The notes beneath the pieces were generated by a model. The model was not told the DNA's origin, ran no database searches, and saw nothing but the letters and a program-made list of their open reading frames with translations. Made by a program: the position numbers and the translations under genes. 14,971 bases of DNA, from positions 1 through 14,971 of the forward strand of contig USPE01000020.1 of the NCBI GenBank assembly GCA_900556545.1, in the 5' to 3' direction. The stretch comes from an uncultured Peptococcaceae bacterium. Its GTDB lineage: Bacteria > Bacillota > Peptococcia > Peptococcales > Peptococcaceae. This document shows positions 1 through 6,901 of this stretch, piece by piece (position 1 is the stretch's first letter; each line of letters opens with the position of its first letter).

Positions 1-116
1 AGCTATACTCTTACAGAGCCGGTAGGTAGCCCGGCCGCACTATTTGGTGTAAGTAACCCTCCCTCCTTAGGGTCGTCCGTTCTTTGTTTGGTACAATCAT
101 TTAAGGAGGCATTGTT
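1..116 (+). promoter_or_regulatory. yjdF riboswitch (azaaromatic-sensing RNA)
   Basis: This is the leader of yjdF and reads as the yjdF RNA class, which binds azaaromatic compounds and raises yjdF expression (family knowledge). Visible pairings are CTTACA (10-15) with TGTAAG (48-53), GCCGG (18-22) with CCGGC (31-35) around the conserved-looking TAGGTAG, and ACCCT (56-60) with AGGGT (69-73). The loop of the last hairpin holds CCTCCTT (62-68), an exact complement of the ribosome binding site AAGGAGG (103-109), which suggests control of translation by hiding the site. The 5' end and the promoter lie outside or at the edge of the window, so P1 may be incomplete. Recognition is by motif and by the gene downstream. 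Confidence 0.85.
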
Positions 117-533
117 ATGGACAAAGTATCGGGCAGTTTGACAATCTTTTTTGAGGAACCATTCTGGGTGGGTGTATTTGAACGCGTATCGGAGAATAAG
201 TTATCGGTGTGCAAAGTTACGTTTGGTGCAGAGCCCAAAGATTATGAAGTATATGGGTTTATTTTGCAAAACTATTGTGATCTGCGGTTTAGTTCGGCGG
301 TGACAGCGGATGAAAAAGTGATTGACCGCAATCCCAAACGACGGCAACGTGAGATTCGCAGGCAAGTGCAAATGGCAGGAATTGGCACCAAATCGCAGCA
401 GGTGCTAAAGATGCAGCACGAGCAGTTGAAAACGGAACGCAAAACCGTGAGCAGGGGCCAGCGGGAACTGGAAAAACAGCGGCAATTTGCGTTAAAGCAG
501 CAAAAAAGGAAAGACAAGCATAGGGGCAGATAA
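117..533 (+). CDS. yjdF: YjdF family protein (DUF2992)
   Basis: A 138-residue protein of the YjdF/DUF2992 family, whose biochemical role is not established. It is normally found under the azaaromatic riboswitch, so a role in dealing with toxic heteroaromatic compounds is assumed. The N-terminal half (about 1-65) carries the family pattern GSLTIFFEEPFWVGVFER and a later VYGFILQNY. The C-terminal half (about 70-138) is very rich in Lys, Arg and Gln and is predicted helical or coiled coil, as is usual for the family. The start is fixed by AAGGAGG at 103-109, 7 bases before the ATG. It is a single-gene unit: a terminator follows at 585-634. There is no signal peptide or membrane segment, so it is cytosolic. 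Confidence 0.9.
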   Translation: MDKVSGSLTIFFEEPFWVGVFERVSENKLSVCKVTFGAEPKDYEVYGFILQNYCDLRFSSAVTADEKVIDRNPKRRQREIRRQVQMAGIGTKSQQVLKMQHEQLKTERKTVSRGQRELEKQRQFALKQQKRKDKHRGR

Positions 534-584
534 TGTTTGATATTAAAAAACTGAAGATGTATGAGTAATATGACTGAATAACAG

Positions 585-634
585 AAAACCTTATTGATTT
601 TCAGAAAAAACTTCCGGGAATCGATAAGGTTTTT
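585..634 (+). terminator. Rho-independent terminator of yjdF
   Basis: AAAACCTTATTGATT (585-599) pairs with AATCGATAAGGTTTT (619-633) with one wobble, and the descending arm ends in a T run. It lies 50 bases after the yjdF stop. Confidence 0.75.
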
Positions 635-670
635 ATAATGATGTTGACAATCCATATGACAAGAATTTGT

Positions 671-762
671 TTTTCTGACAAGTGGGGGTGGATGAAAAAA
701 TACCTCCCGGTGTAACCGAGCCTGCCAGCTTGGCAAACCAGAAGGTATTTTTTATGTCAGAA
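671..762. other. Folded intergenic element, unknown RNA or bidirectional terminator
   Basis: Nested perfect inverted repeats: TTCTGACA (673-680) with TGTCAGAA (755-762), and AAAAAATACC (695-704) with GGTATTTTTT (744-753). Inside are two small hairpins, CGGT-GTA-ACCG (708-718) and TGCCA-GCT-TGGCA (723-735). On the plus strand GGGGGT (684-689) can instead pair with ACCTCC (702-707), which would break the AAAAAATACC stem. Both strands end the inner stem in a T run, so it may terminate transcription in either direction between the convergent yjdF and permease genes. It could also be an unrecognised regulatory RNA. I cannot assign it to a known class, and no plus-strand gene follows it. Confidence 0.55.
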
Positions 763-938
763 GACAATAATAGTTTAACACATGGAAATAACAACTGCAA
801 ATAAGATAGTTGCATTTTATAGAAACTTTGCAAATGCAAGTTTTGGATAGAATAAATTTGGATGCTCTACTTCATATTTTATGCAAATAAGTATACATCT
901 TGAATGCATTCATATCAATAATATATGCTCATCTTTGA
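763..938. other. Intergenic stretch without recognisable gene
   Basis: AT-rich spacer between the folded element and the 3' end of the permease gene. It holds only a short inverted repeat, CAACT/AGTTG near 790-805, and a GAATGCATTC palindrome near 902. No open frame here has a ribosome binding site or family resemblance. Confidence 0.5.
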
Positions 939-2408
939 TTAAGCAAAGTGAATATTGATTGGAATGCCAATGAAGATATATAAGATATAAGCAAAGGCGA
1001 TAAATAGGAAACCTAAAATGAATCCATGCTTTTTCTCCAACCAATCAGTGTTTCCAAACAACATTGCTGAGTTGGCGGAAGCGCCTGGTGTGGCTACAGC
1101 GTTCATAATCGTCATCATAAAAATAGCGCAAAAAGCAATTGGTGGAATCCCCATACTGGAGGCCAATTGGCAAAGGGTAGGACCAAATACCAATAGTAAA
1201 ATAAAATTATGTGCGAATTGGGTAATCAAACCAATAATTACAATAACTAAAATCAAGAAGAAAATTGGACTAACAGAGTTTACGACAGGCATTACCACTT
1301 TCATGACAGAAGCCATGATTCCGGTTTCGCTAGCTTCCATGGCAGAGCAGATGGGAACAGTGGCAATCATTAAGAAAATCATATCCCAGTTCACATTGCC
1401 CATCAATTTTCCCATGCTTAAAATAGAATTTCCATGCTCATCCTTTAAGAAGAACATACCAGAGAAACATAGTCCGCAGGCGCCAATGATGGACATATTG
1501 GACAAAATACCTGTAATAGCCCAAGCTTTAGGCATAAAAGTTGGTAAACAGACAATAAGGATGAAAAGTAATAAGTAGACCAGACCGATTTTTTCAGATT
1601 TGCCCATTTGGGTATTGCGTAGTTCTGCAAAGCGGTCTTCTTTATCAGATAATTTAGAAATATCCACTCTGAAAATAAATTTACCGATAAATAGATAGCA
1701 TAAGATTAGTAAAAAATTGATTAGTGGACCGCTGATCATCCAGCCTAGAATGGAGTAGTCTCCAAAAGGAACTATCTTTTGCATAATTCCCATGCCTACA
1801 ATAGAGAACGGAAGAAATGGGAAGAGAACGATAGAGTAGGCAGCAAAGAATACAATGCCGCAAATCATATAGGATACATAACGATCTCCTTTTTTGTAGC
1901 CTACTTTGTCACAAATTCCATAGAAGATATACCAGAGCAAAATAGTAACAGCGATATTATTGGTGATGCCGCCGATATAACTGGCGATGAAGAAAAAGAA
2001 GAATGTAAGCAACCAGGGATGGCCAATGTTGATTTTTAAGCTGATAAATTTATTTGCCATATATTGCATTAAGCCAGTTTGATTGATAAATACAAAGAAA
2101 ACAAAGGTTAACAGTAAATTTAACACTGTACTGTCTCCGAATCCTTCGCCCCATACAGCAGCAATTGTGCCGTATTCAGAACAACCTAATAAAATCATAC
2201 CAATAAAGCTGGGCCAGAGGTAACCGACAAATACCCATCCATAAATAGATCCCAGAAAAATTCCTAAAATCTCCATACCATAAGGAGTGACGTCACTGAT
2301 AGGTGGAAGCCAACGTATTCCAATCATGAGAGCGATACAAATAATACTATGAATAAGATAACTTGGTGTTATTTTTGATTGCGTTTGGGAATTGGTAAGT
2401 TCAGACAT
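939..2408 (-). CDS. SLC13/DASS family anion permease (paralogue 1)
   Basis: A 489-residue polytopic inner-membrane protein with about 11-12 hydrophobic segments. It resembles the divalent anion:Na+ symporter (SLC13/DASS) family, which imports dicarboxylates, citrate or sulfate. The first re-entrant hairpin signature is ITNNIAVT at about 148-155, where family members have SNT. The second is FAHNF at about 398-402, and the family-like VATP motif near 438 precedes the C-terminal helices. The start at 2408 is chosen because GAGGAGG lies 8 bases upstream; an in-frame ATG at 2453 would add 15 residues through that site. It follows the phosphodiesterase gene on the same strand after 139 bp that contain a long hairpin but no clear terminator, so the two are probably co-transcribed. 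Substrate unknown; the altered SNT motifs argue against assuming succinate. Confidence 0.85.
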   Translation of the reverse strand: MSELTNSQTQSKITPSYLIHSIICIALMIGIRWLPPISDVTPYGMEILGIFLGSIYGWVFVGYLWPSFIGMILLGCSEYGTIAAVWGEGFGDSTVLNLLLTFVFFVFINQTGLMQYMANKFISLKINIGHPWLLTFFFFFIASYIGGITNNIAVTILLWYIFYGICDKVGYKKGDRYVSYMICGIVFFAAYSIVLFPFLPFSIVGMGIMQKIVPFGDYSILGWMISGPLINFLLILCYLFIGKFIFRVDISKLSDKEDRFAELRNTQMGKSEKIGLVYLLLFILIVCLPTFMPKAWAITGILSNMSIIGACGLCFSGMFFLKDEHGNSILSMGKLMGNVNWDMIFLMIATVPICSAMEASETGIMASVMKVVMPVVNSVSPIFFLILVIVIIGLITQFAHNFILLLVFGPTLCQLASSMGIPPIAFCAIFMMTIMNAVATPGASANSAMLFGNTDWLEKKHGFILGFLFIAFAYILYIFIGIPINIHFA

Positions 2409-2492
2409 TGAAAAAACCTCCTCATATAACAAGATAATTAAAAATAATAACAAAATTGGTAGCTGTTATAATGTAGAATGATATTATTTTTT

Positions 2493-2534
2493 ATCCCTTT
2501 GGATCTGCCTTGTTATTTGACAGACCCAAAGGAT
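2493..2534 (-). promoter_or_regulatory. Intercistronic hairpin between hydrolase and permease
   Basis: A 14-bp imperfect stem: on the minus-strand RNA AUCCUUUGGGUCUG pairs with CAGAUCCAAAGGGAU, with one G-U pair and one bulge. In the direction of transcription it is followed by A's and not U's, so it is unlikely to be an intrinsic terminator. It may instead stabilise or separate the two parts of the mRNA. Confidence 0.5.
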
Positions 2535-2547
2535 ATTTGTTGAGCAA

Positions 2548-4560
2548 TTAGTCTTCGATAATTTGGTAAGCTGGTGCGCCCTCACATTCTCTTGGCATAC
2601 GTAAACCGGTTAACCATGCGATAGTAGGGGCTACGTCTACTTCTCTAATATATCGTGTTGTTTTGAAATTTTCTTTGATTCCTTTTCCTGCTGCAACGAA
2701 AATTGGAGAGACGGATGTATGGTTTAAGCCAATAGCAGTAGATAATCCGTCACCGTGATCCATGAGATTTTGCTCCGCTTGTAATACGACAATATCACCA
2801 CATTCGGGACCTCCCAAGCCCAGCAAAATTGCATCTTTATTACGCAAAGCCAAAGCTACTTTTGCATGTCCTTTTTCATCTCTCAGACTGTATAACTTGG
2901 CGATGATTTCCCCTTCCAAATCATATTTATCTTCTGGTTCAACAATCCCTGTGGACCAACGACCTTTTAAGTTAATATAGATAGAATTCATACGACTGGC
3001 AATGGCTTTTGTTTTTGACCAATCAATTTCGGGCAGAGGTTTTCCGTCATTATCGTATAGCACTTCGGTATATCCCCATTCCCGCATAAAAGTAGCGTCA
3101 ATAAAAATTTGTGGTAGATATGGAGAAGTACCGTTTTCTGATGTTAATAAGCCATGGTCAGAAACTAGGAAAATAGTCCAGCCTTCGTCTAACAAGTGTA
3201 GAAATCTACCGATGTAGTAATCATTTTGTTTACTGATATTGATAAAAAACTCATCATAGTCAGACAATGGTAAAGCTCTGAATTTAGAGTTTTCTTTTAC
3301 AACAGGAATAAAATTGTGTTTCTGTGCATCATCATTGTGAATTTGCGAGAAGACAACTTCTACACCCTTTTCTTCAATCATATAGTGAATTGCATCAGCC
3401 CACCAACGCATGGTACGCATCCAGTTTTCTTGCATACAATCAATTACTAACTGTTTATCCTGAGATCCAACATTGGAAACAGGCATTGGATAACCTACAT
3501 GTGCAATTAATTCTTGGTGCAGAGATTTTGGTGAAAATACATTATCATCATGAATGTTGATTGCTGCGGAAATCCAAATTCGTAGATTGCTTCCATCTTC
3601 TTCTAAGTGTAATATCCGCATATTCCGTGTTACGGTGTAAGTAATATCTTTTTTGATGGCTTCATCAATTACTGATTCAACAAATTCACCATTTTTTAAA
3701 GTTGTGATGCAACTTTCTGTTTTTTTGTTTTTGTAGATTTTTATGGTATCATAAATGCCTGTGTTGTTTTTCAGAATTAATGCAGGGCGACGAATTAGAC
3801 CGTGAGAGAATAGAATGGTGCATTCTTTTGCATCTTCTGGAATGGAAAACTCCCATTTTTCTGCTTTTTTGATTGGTGATAAACTGGCATCCATTAATAC
3901 ATTAGTCATGGTGGTGCCTTCTGTCGGATCTGGTTCCATTCTTAAAATTTTGATTTCTGGAGCGACTGCCAGTGCAAGAGATGCTTCATCTTGGTTATCA
4001 CTTGTTTCTATTTCTAAATCATTGACCACACATAACATTTGTGTAGAGCCAGCTTTATTACGGTAGGTAACAGTGGAGATTTCTTCACTGGCAACAGCGA
4101 TATATTCTGCTTCAACTTCGCCAGTACCCATACAAACTCCTTCGGGATTGGTTCCGTCGATTACAAATAAGTTTTTGTTGTCAGAACTTGGTGGCCAAGA
4201 GGAACCGGGCCAATGCAATACAAAAGTTTTTTTACCAGCTTCTGCAGTTACATTCCAAAGTTGTTCTGCTTTGCACAATCTGGAGTCCAATGCGTAATTT
4301 AAAGTATCTAATTTTTCTGGATCTTGTCTCCAAAAGTCAGTAATACCATGAGTCATTGGATAAGCTCCTGTTGCTAAAGTTGTCCACATTGGTGGTGTAA
4401 TGGTAGGCATACCACCTAATAAAACCAAATCTTCGCGAGCAGAACCTCGTTCAATTAAAGTTTTTAAATTGGGCATATATCCTTGCTCCATGTGATAACG
4501 GCTTAAACGAGGATCCATACCATCAATGCCTAATACTAAAATTTTGTCAGCTTTTTTCAT
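2548..4560 (-). CDS. Type I phosphodiesterase / alkaline phosphatase superfamily hydrolase
   Basis: A 670-residue cytosolic enzyme of the type I phosphodiesterase/nucleotide pyrophosphatase clan, which cleaves phosphodiesters (and in related clades phosphonates or sulfates) with two metal ions. Visible active-site elements are metal ligand Asp13 in LGIDGMDP, the likely Thr55 nucleophile in PTITPPMW, Asp411 and His415 in NDDAQKH, Asp468-His469 in VSDHG, and His614 in LNHTS. No signal peptide is present. About 230 residues (roughly 150-380) without a motif I recognise lie between the nucleophile region and the second metal cluster, making it longer than a minimal family member. The start has AGGAG 9 bases upstream. 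It sits after the LysR gene terminator and before a DASS permease, suggesting that the permease imports its substrate or exports a product. The chemistry (phosphoester or sulfate ester) cannot be decided from sequence. Confidence 0.85.
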   Translation of the reverse strand: MKKADKILVLGIDGMDPRLSRYHMEQGYMPNLKTLIERGSAREDLVLLGGMPTITPPMWTTLATGAYPMTHGITDFWRQDPEKLDTLNYALDSRLCKAEQLWNVTAEAGKKTFVLHWPGSSWPPSSDNKNLFVIDGTNPEGVCMGTGEVEAEYIAVASEEISTVTYRNKAGSTQMLCVVNDLEIETSDNQDEASLALAVAPEIKILRMEPDPTEGTTMTNVLMDASLSPIKKAEKWEFSIPEDAKECTILFSHGLIRRPALILKNNTGIYDTIKIYKNKKTESCITTLKNGEFVESVIDEAIKKDITYTVTRNMRILHLEEDGSNLRIWISAAINIHDDNVFSPKSLHQELIAHVGYPMPVSNVGSQDKQLVIDCMQENWMRTMRWWADAIHYMIEEKGVEVVFSQIHNDDAQKHNFIPVVKENSKFRALPLSDYDEFFINISKQNDYYIGRFLHLLDEGWTIFLVSDHGLLTSENGTSPYLPQIFIDATFMREWGYTEVLYDNDGKPLPEIDWSKTKAIASRMNSIYINLKGRWSTGIVEPEDKYDLEGEIIAKLYSLRDEKGHAKVALALRNKDAILLGLGGPECGDIVVLQAEQNLMDHGDGLSTAIGLNHTSVSPIFVAAGKGIKENFKTTRYIREVDVAPTIAWLTGLRMPRECEGAPAYQIIED

Positions 4561-4620
4561 TTGAATCAGCTCCTAAATATAAATTGAAATTTGCAATATT
4601 TGAGTATATTTATAGTATAT

Positions 4621-4639
4621 ATTTATTGATTGTATAAAT
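4621..4639. promoter_or_regulatory. Candidate LysR-type operator upstream of the hydrolase
   Basis: An inverted repeat ATTTAT-N7-ATAAAT containing a T-N11-A core, the general LysR box pattern, lies about 60 bp upstream of the hydrolase start. The region is very AT-rich, so chance is a real alternative. Confidence 0.3.
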
Positions 4640-4690
4640 GAAGCATATATATGTATAGGGGATGATATTTCTGCAACTAAGAATTGCAGC

Positions 4691-4718
4691 AAAAAAAGCA
4701 ATCATATAGTATGATTGC
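4691..4718 (-). terminator. Rho-independent terminator of the lysR-type gene
   Basis: A perfect 9-bp stem GCAATCATA/TATGATTGC (4698-4706 and 4710-4718) with a 3-base loop, followed on the minus strand by seven T's (4691-4697). It lies 15 bases after the stop, so the regulator is probably transcribed separately from the downstream hydrolase. Confidence 0.85.
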
Positions 4719-4733
4719 GAAAAATAAAGTTTG

Positions 4734-5657
4734 TTAGAATTGGTAAACATGCAGAAAATATTCTACAAAAGCGTGGGCAGTTGCGGAAGCGTCCTTACGC
4801 AGCAAGATTAAATTGTCTACCAGGATTTTAGGTGTAAACAGGAGTGTATCACAAGGAGGTAGGTCATCATAATAAGATTCCATCAAAGAATCAAGCACGA
4901 ATAATGCAGCGGTACCATTTTTTAAGGATGTTGCACAAATTTGTGATGTTCCAGGAAAACGGCAGTTTGATTTTGTAAACCCTCTACGTGACAAAGCTTG
5001 AAAAAAGAAGTTGGTTTGGTTAATTGTACTTTGATAAAAAAGAAAAGGTAAGTTATTAATTTCTTCCATTGTATAGACTTTATTGGTATCTAATCCCATA
5101 ATCTTAGAGGCAATAGCCACGATTCTGCTTTGTTTAAGAAGAAATATATTATATTTTTTCTCTAATTGATTATAATACTGTTTTAATTCATCTGTTTCAA
5201 TAACAGTAAAAATTATGGGAAATTCTGTTAAGTTATCTGCCAAAAGGTCTGATAAAATAGAAGATGGTTCGGCTTCTTGTATAAATGGTAATAAGTTGGG
5301 AAATTGTTTTTCAAACGAGGATTGTACAATGGAAACTTTTTTTGAAAAACCATTTGTTAACAAGATGTTAATTTGCTCTGCATTTTCAACTGTAATAGAG
5401 GGATCTTTTTTTGCTAGTTTATAAATTGCATCTTGAATGTTTAACATTTGTTTAGCATATTGTGCAATTTTCTCCCCTTTTTCTGTGAGAGAAACACCTT
5501 TATTTGTACGATTTAATAATTGTATTCCCAGTTCTTTTTCTAAACCTAGAAGGCTTTTGCTAATATTTTGGTGCGAAACATATAATAAATTACTAGCAAT
5601 TGTCATGGATTTTGTTTCTGCAACAGTAACGAGATATTCCAATTGTTCTAAACGCAT
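4734..5657 (-). CDS. LysR family transcriptional regulator
   Basis: A 307-residue regulator with an N-terminal winged helix-turn-helix (about 1-60: MRLEQLEYLVTVAETKSM, then ASNLLYVSHQNISKSLLGLE, LLNRTNKGVSLTEKG), a linker helix, and a substrate-binding-like effector domain (about 90-300). LysR proteins bind a small-molecule inducer, often the substrate of the controlled pathway. The start has AGGAGGG 7 bases upstream. It lies directly upstream of the hydrolase-permease pair on the same strand, unlike the usual divergent arrangement, and has its own terminator. It is the only regulator in the window and thus the natural candidate for both permease units. Its base composition is clearly AT-rich compared with the dnaX block. 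Confidence 0.9.
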   Translation of the reverse strand: MRLEQLEYLVTVAETKSMTIASNLLYVSHQNISKSLLGLEKELGIQLLNRTNKGVSLTEKGEKIAQYAKQMLNIQDAIYKLAKKDPSITVENAEQINILLTNGFSKKVSIVQSSFEKQFPNLLPFIQEAEPSSILSDLLADNLTEFPIIFTVIETDELKQYYNQLEKKYNIFLLKQSRIVAIASKIMGLDTNKVYTMEEINNLPFLFYQSTINQTNFFFQALSRRGFTKSNCRFPGTSQICATSLKNGTAALFVLDSLMESYYDDLPPCDTLLFTPKILVDNLILLRKDASATAHAFVEYFLHVYQF

Positions 5658-5691
5658 TATAACCCTCCTAGTATGATAAGTTTTTGAAAAA

Positions 5692-5734
5692 ATAACAGTA
5701 TAACAGTATAGATAACAGAAAACCGCTCAACCAA
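5692..5734 (-). promoter_or_regulatory. lysR-type gene promoter with ATAACAG repeats
   Basis: On the minus strand two TATACT hexamers (5697-5702 and 5705-5710) lie in direct repeats; TTGGTT (5729-5734) is a possible -35 element 18 bases before the second. On the plus strand ATAACAGT occurs at 5692-5699 and 5700-5707, and ATAACAG again at 5712-5718. The -35 overlaps the terminator of the tRNA gene. The repeats could be an operator. Confidence 0.45.
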
Positions 5735-5751
5735 ATTGGTTAAGCGGTTTT
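5716..5751 (-). terminator. Terminator of the tRNA-Ala transcript
   Basis: A 16-bp stem (5719-5734 with 5736-5751, minimal loop) ending in TTTT on the minus strand. The single odd pair is a G-U in the minus-strand RNA but a C-A mismatch in the plus-strand RNA, which supports use in the tRNA direction. It starts 11 bases after the tRNA 3' end. Confidence 0.75.
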
Positions 5752-5761
5752 GTCCTATAAG

Positions 5762-5834
<73 letters not shown>

Positions 5835-5918
5835 ATGAATGCTGTTTGCAACAGCCTTTTGCAAACATATCACTCGATTATATCAACTAAATATCGAGCG
5901 TCCTTTATTGCTGATAGT

Positions 5919-5947
5919 AGTATATCAAAACAGGTTTGGTCTGTCAA
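5919..5947 (-). promoter_or_regulatory. Sigma70-type promoter of tRNA-Ala
   Basis: On the minus strand, TTGACA (5942-5947) is followed after exactly 17 bases by TATACT (5919-5924). The predicted start near 5912 leaves about 78 bases of leader before the mature tRNA. The leader can form small hairpins, CTCGAT/ATCGAG and GCTGTT/AACAGC. Confidence 0.9.
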
Positions 5948-6124
5948 TATTTTTTGATTGATAGTGTAAATTTACTGTAGGAAAGAAAAAGGCAGACCAA
6001 TCCTAAGGTGCAATCAGTTTTTTATTAGCATATATCTTTTCAGCAAAAATTACAAGCCACAAATAGAATGACGAATAGCAGCCTGTTTTTTAGTTAATTT
6101 GTTTCTCAAATAGATAAAATGTTG
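5948..6124. other. Intergenic stretch without recognisable gene
   Basis: AT-rich spacer between the tRNA promoter and the candidate small RNA. I see no gene, strong hairpin or repeat in it. A TTGTTT at 6099-6104 lies 20 bases before the -10-like TATACT of the small RNA, too far for a good -35 match. Confidence 0.4.
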
Positions 6125-6218
6125 TATACTATTATACATAGAGCGTGCCTTCCTTTGTGTGGATTTTGTTTGGTAACTCAATTGTATCACCAAGGGCTGG
6201 GCGCTCTTTTTCTTTTTA
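6125..6218 (+). ncRNA. Candidate small structured RNA with intrinsic terminator
   Basis: A -10-like TATACT (6125-6130) is followed after 10 bases by a folded segment ending in a T run. GAGCG (6141-6145) pairs with CGCTC (6202-6206), GCC (6147-6149) can pair with GGC (6195-6197), and an inner hairpin joins TTGGT (6170-6174) to ACCAA (6189-6193). TTTTCTTTTT (6207-6216) follows. Starting near 6137, the transcript would be about 70-80 bases. No good -35 is visible and I do not recognise the RNA family. It may be a free small RNA, or an attenuated leader of the coiled-coil gene 225 bases downstream. Confidence 0.45.
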
Positions 6219-6386
6219 TCCTTTTTTCCTACAAAAACTTTACGCTATCGATTAGCCCGGTGCCATTTTTTAAGCTTATAGTTCATTTTTAGATAGCTTA
6301 ATATCTTAGCCCCAAATTGTCTTCTTGAATTGTTTACTCGGCATTGTTTTTTATAAAAAGCGGTTAAAAAATAAAACCATTATTGA
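6219..6386. other. Spacer between small RNA and coiled-coil gene
   Basis: AT-rich, with no coding frame that has a ribosome binding site. I see no hairpin of note until the palindrome at 6387. Confidence 0.4.
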
Positions 6387-6426
6387 ATACCATATGGTAT
6401 ACTATCTATGTATTCCAATTTGGAAT
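6387..6426 (+). promoter_or_regulatory. Promoter/leader with two perfect palindromes
   Basis: ATACCATATGGTAT (6387-6400) is a perfect 14-bp palindrome that overlaps a -10-like TATACT (6398-6403). ATTCCAATTTGGAAT (6412-6426) is a perfect 15-bp odd-centred palindrome around the predicted transcript start. Both lie just upstream of the ribosome binding site of the coiled-coil gene and look like operator half-site pairs. No clear -35 is present, which would fit activator dependence. Confidence 0.45.
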
Positions 6427-6443
6427 GGAAAGGTGGTTATATT

Positions 6444-6743
6444 ATGAGTGACGATGCTATGCAAACGATGATGTCCTTAATGCTGGCAGAAATGCGGGAA
6501 ATGCGTTCTAATATTGGCGAATTGAAGCAAGGGCAGCAACGAATCGAAAAGAAGTTAGATCTGCACGATGCTCAATTTGCTGCATTGATCAAAGGACAAA
6601 CGGCTCTTGCTAATTCTGTGGCAGAAGTTAAAGATAATTTGTCTGCCAAAATTGCAGAAACGCAAAAAGATAATGAGATAAGCAAAGAAATTTTAAAGGA
6701 TATGCTATATGATATCGCCCTGCTGAAAACAAAAGTTAAATAA
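6444..6743 (+). CDS. Small coiled-coil protein, function unknown
   Basis: A 99-residue, soluble, mostly helical protein. After a Met-rich start (MSDDAMQTMMSLMLAEMREM) it shows heptad-like spacing of Leu, Ile and Ala through about 20-98 (IGELKQGQQRIEKKLDLHD, ALANSVAEVKDNLSAKI, ILKDMLYDIALLKTKVK), so an oligomeric coiled coil is likely. The start is placed at 6444 and not at the in-frame ATG at 6408, because AAAGGTGG lies 7 bases upstream of 6444 and the earlier ATG precedes a palindrome. Similar small proteins occur in phage and plasmid contexts, but I do not recognise a named family. The IS element begins 3 bases after its stop, so its native terminator and any downstream partner have been separated from it. 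Confidence 0.6.
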   Translation: MSDDAMQTMMSLMLAEMREMRSNIGELKQGQQRIEKKLDLHDAQFAALIKGQTALANSVAEVKDNLSAKIAETQKDNEISKEILKDMLYDIALLKTKVK

Positions 6744-6873
6744 TTTACTCAACTTTCCCAGCAAAAATTTGTAAACAAAGCCTGTATAAAGGCAGCATGA
6801 GAGCGCATCCAATCCCTTACTTTACTTTTAATGATGGCAGCAATATCAGCAGTGAATGTGTTTAATTGCTCTA

Positions 6874-6895
6874 CAAAAAGAGCCATAAGGCTCTG
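6874..6895 (-). terminator. Terminator of the transposase gene
   Basis: On the minus strand AGAGCC-TTAT-GGCTCT (6879-6894) is followed by TTTTT, 8 bases after the transposase stop. Confidence 0.75.
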
Positions 6896-6901
6896 AAGTG
6901 C

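Noticed and set aside
272..736. A 154-residue minus-strand open frame across yjdF and its terminator
   Set aside because: It is antisense to the clearly recognised yjdF gene, Cys-rich with no family resemblance, and has no ribosome binding site.
671..762. The folded element as a known c-di-GMP, guanidine or other riboswitch class
   Set aside because: Short strings such as GGCAAACC look familiar, but the order of the motifs does not fit any class I can recall with confidence.
1018..1578. A 186-residue plus-strand open frame inside the first permease gene
   Set aside because: It is the antisense shadow of a well-supported membrane protein and has no binding site or recognisable domain.
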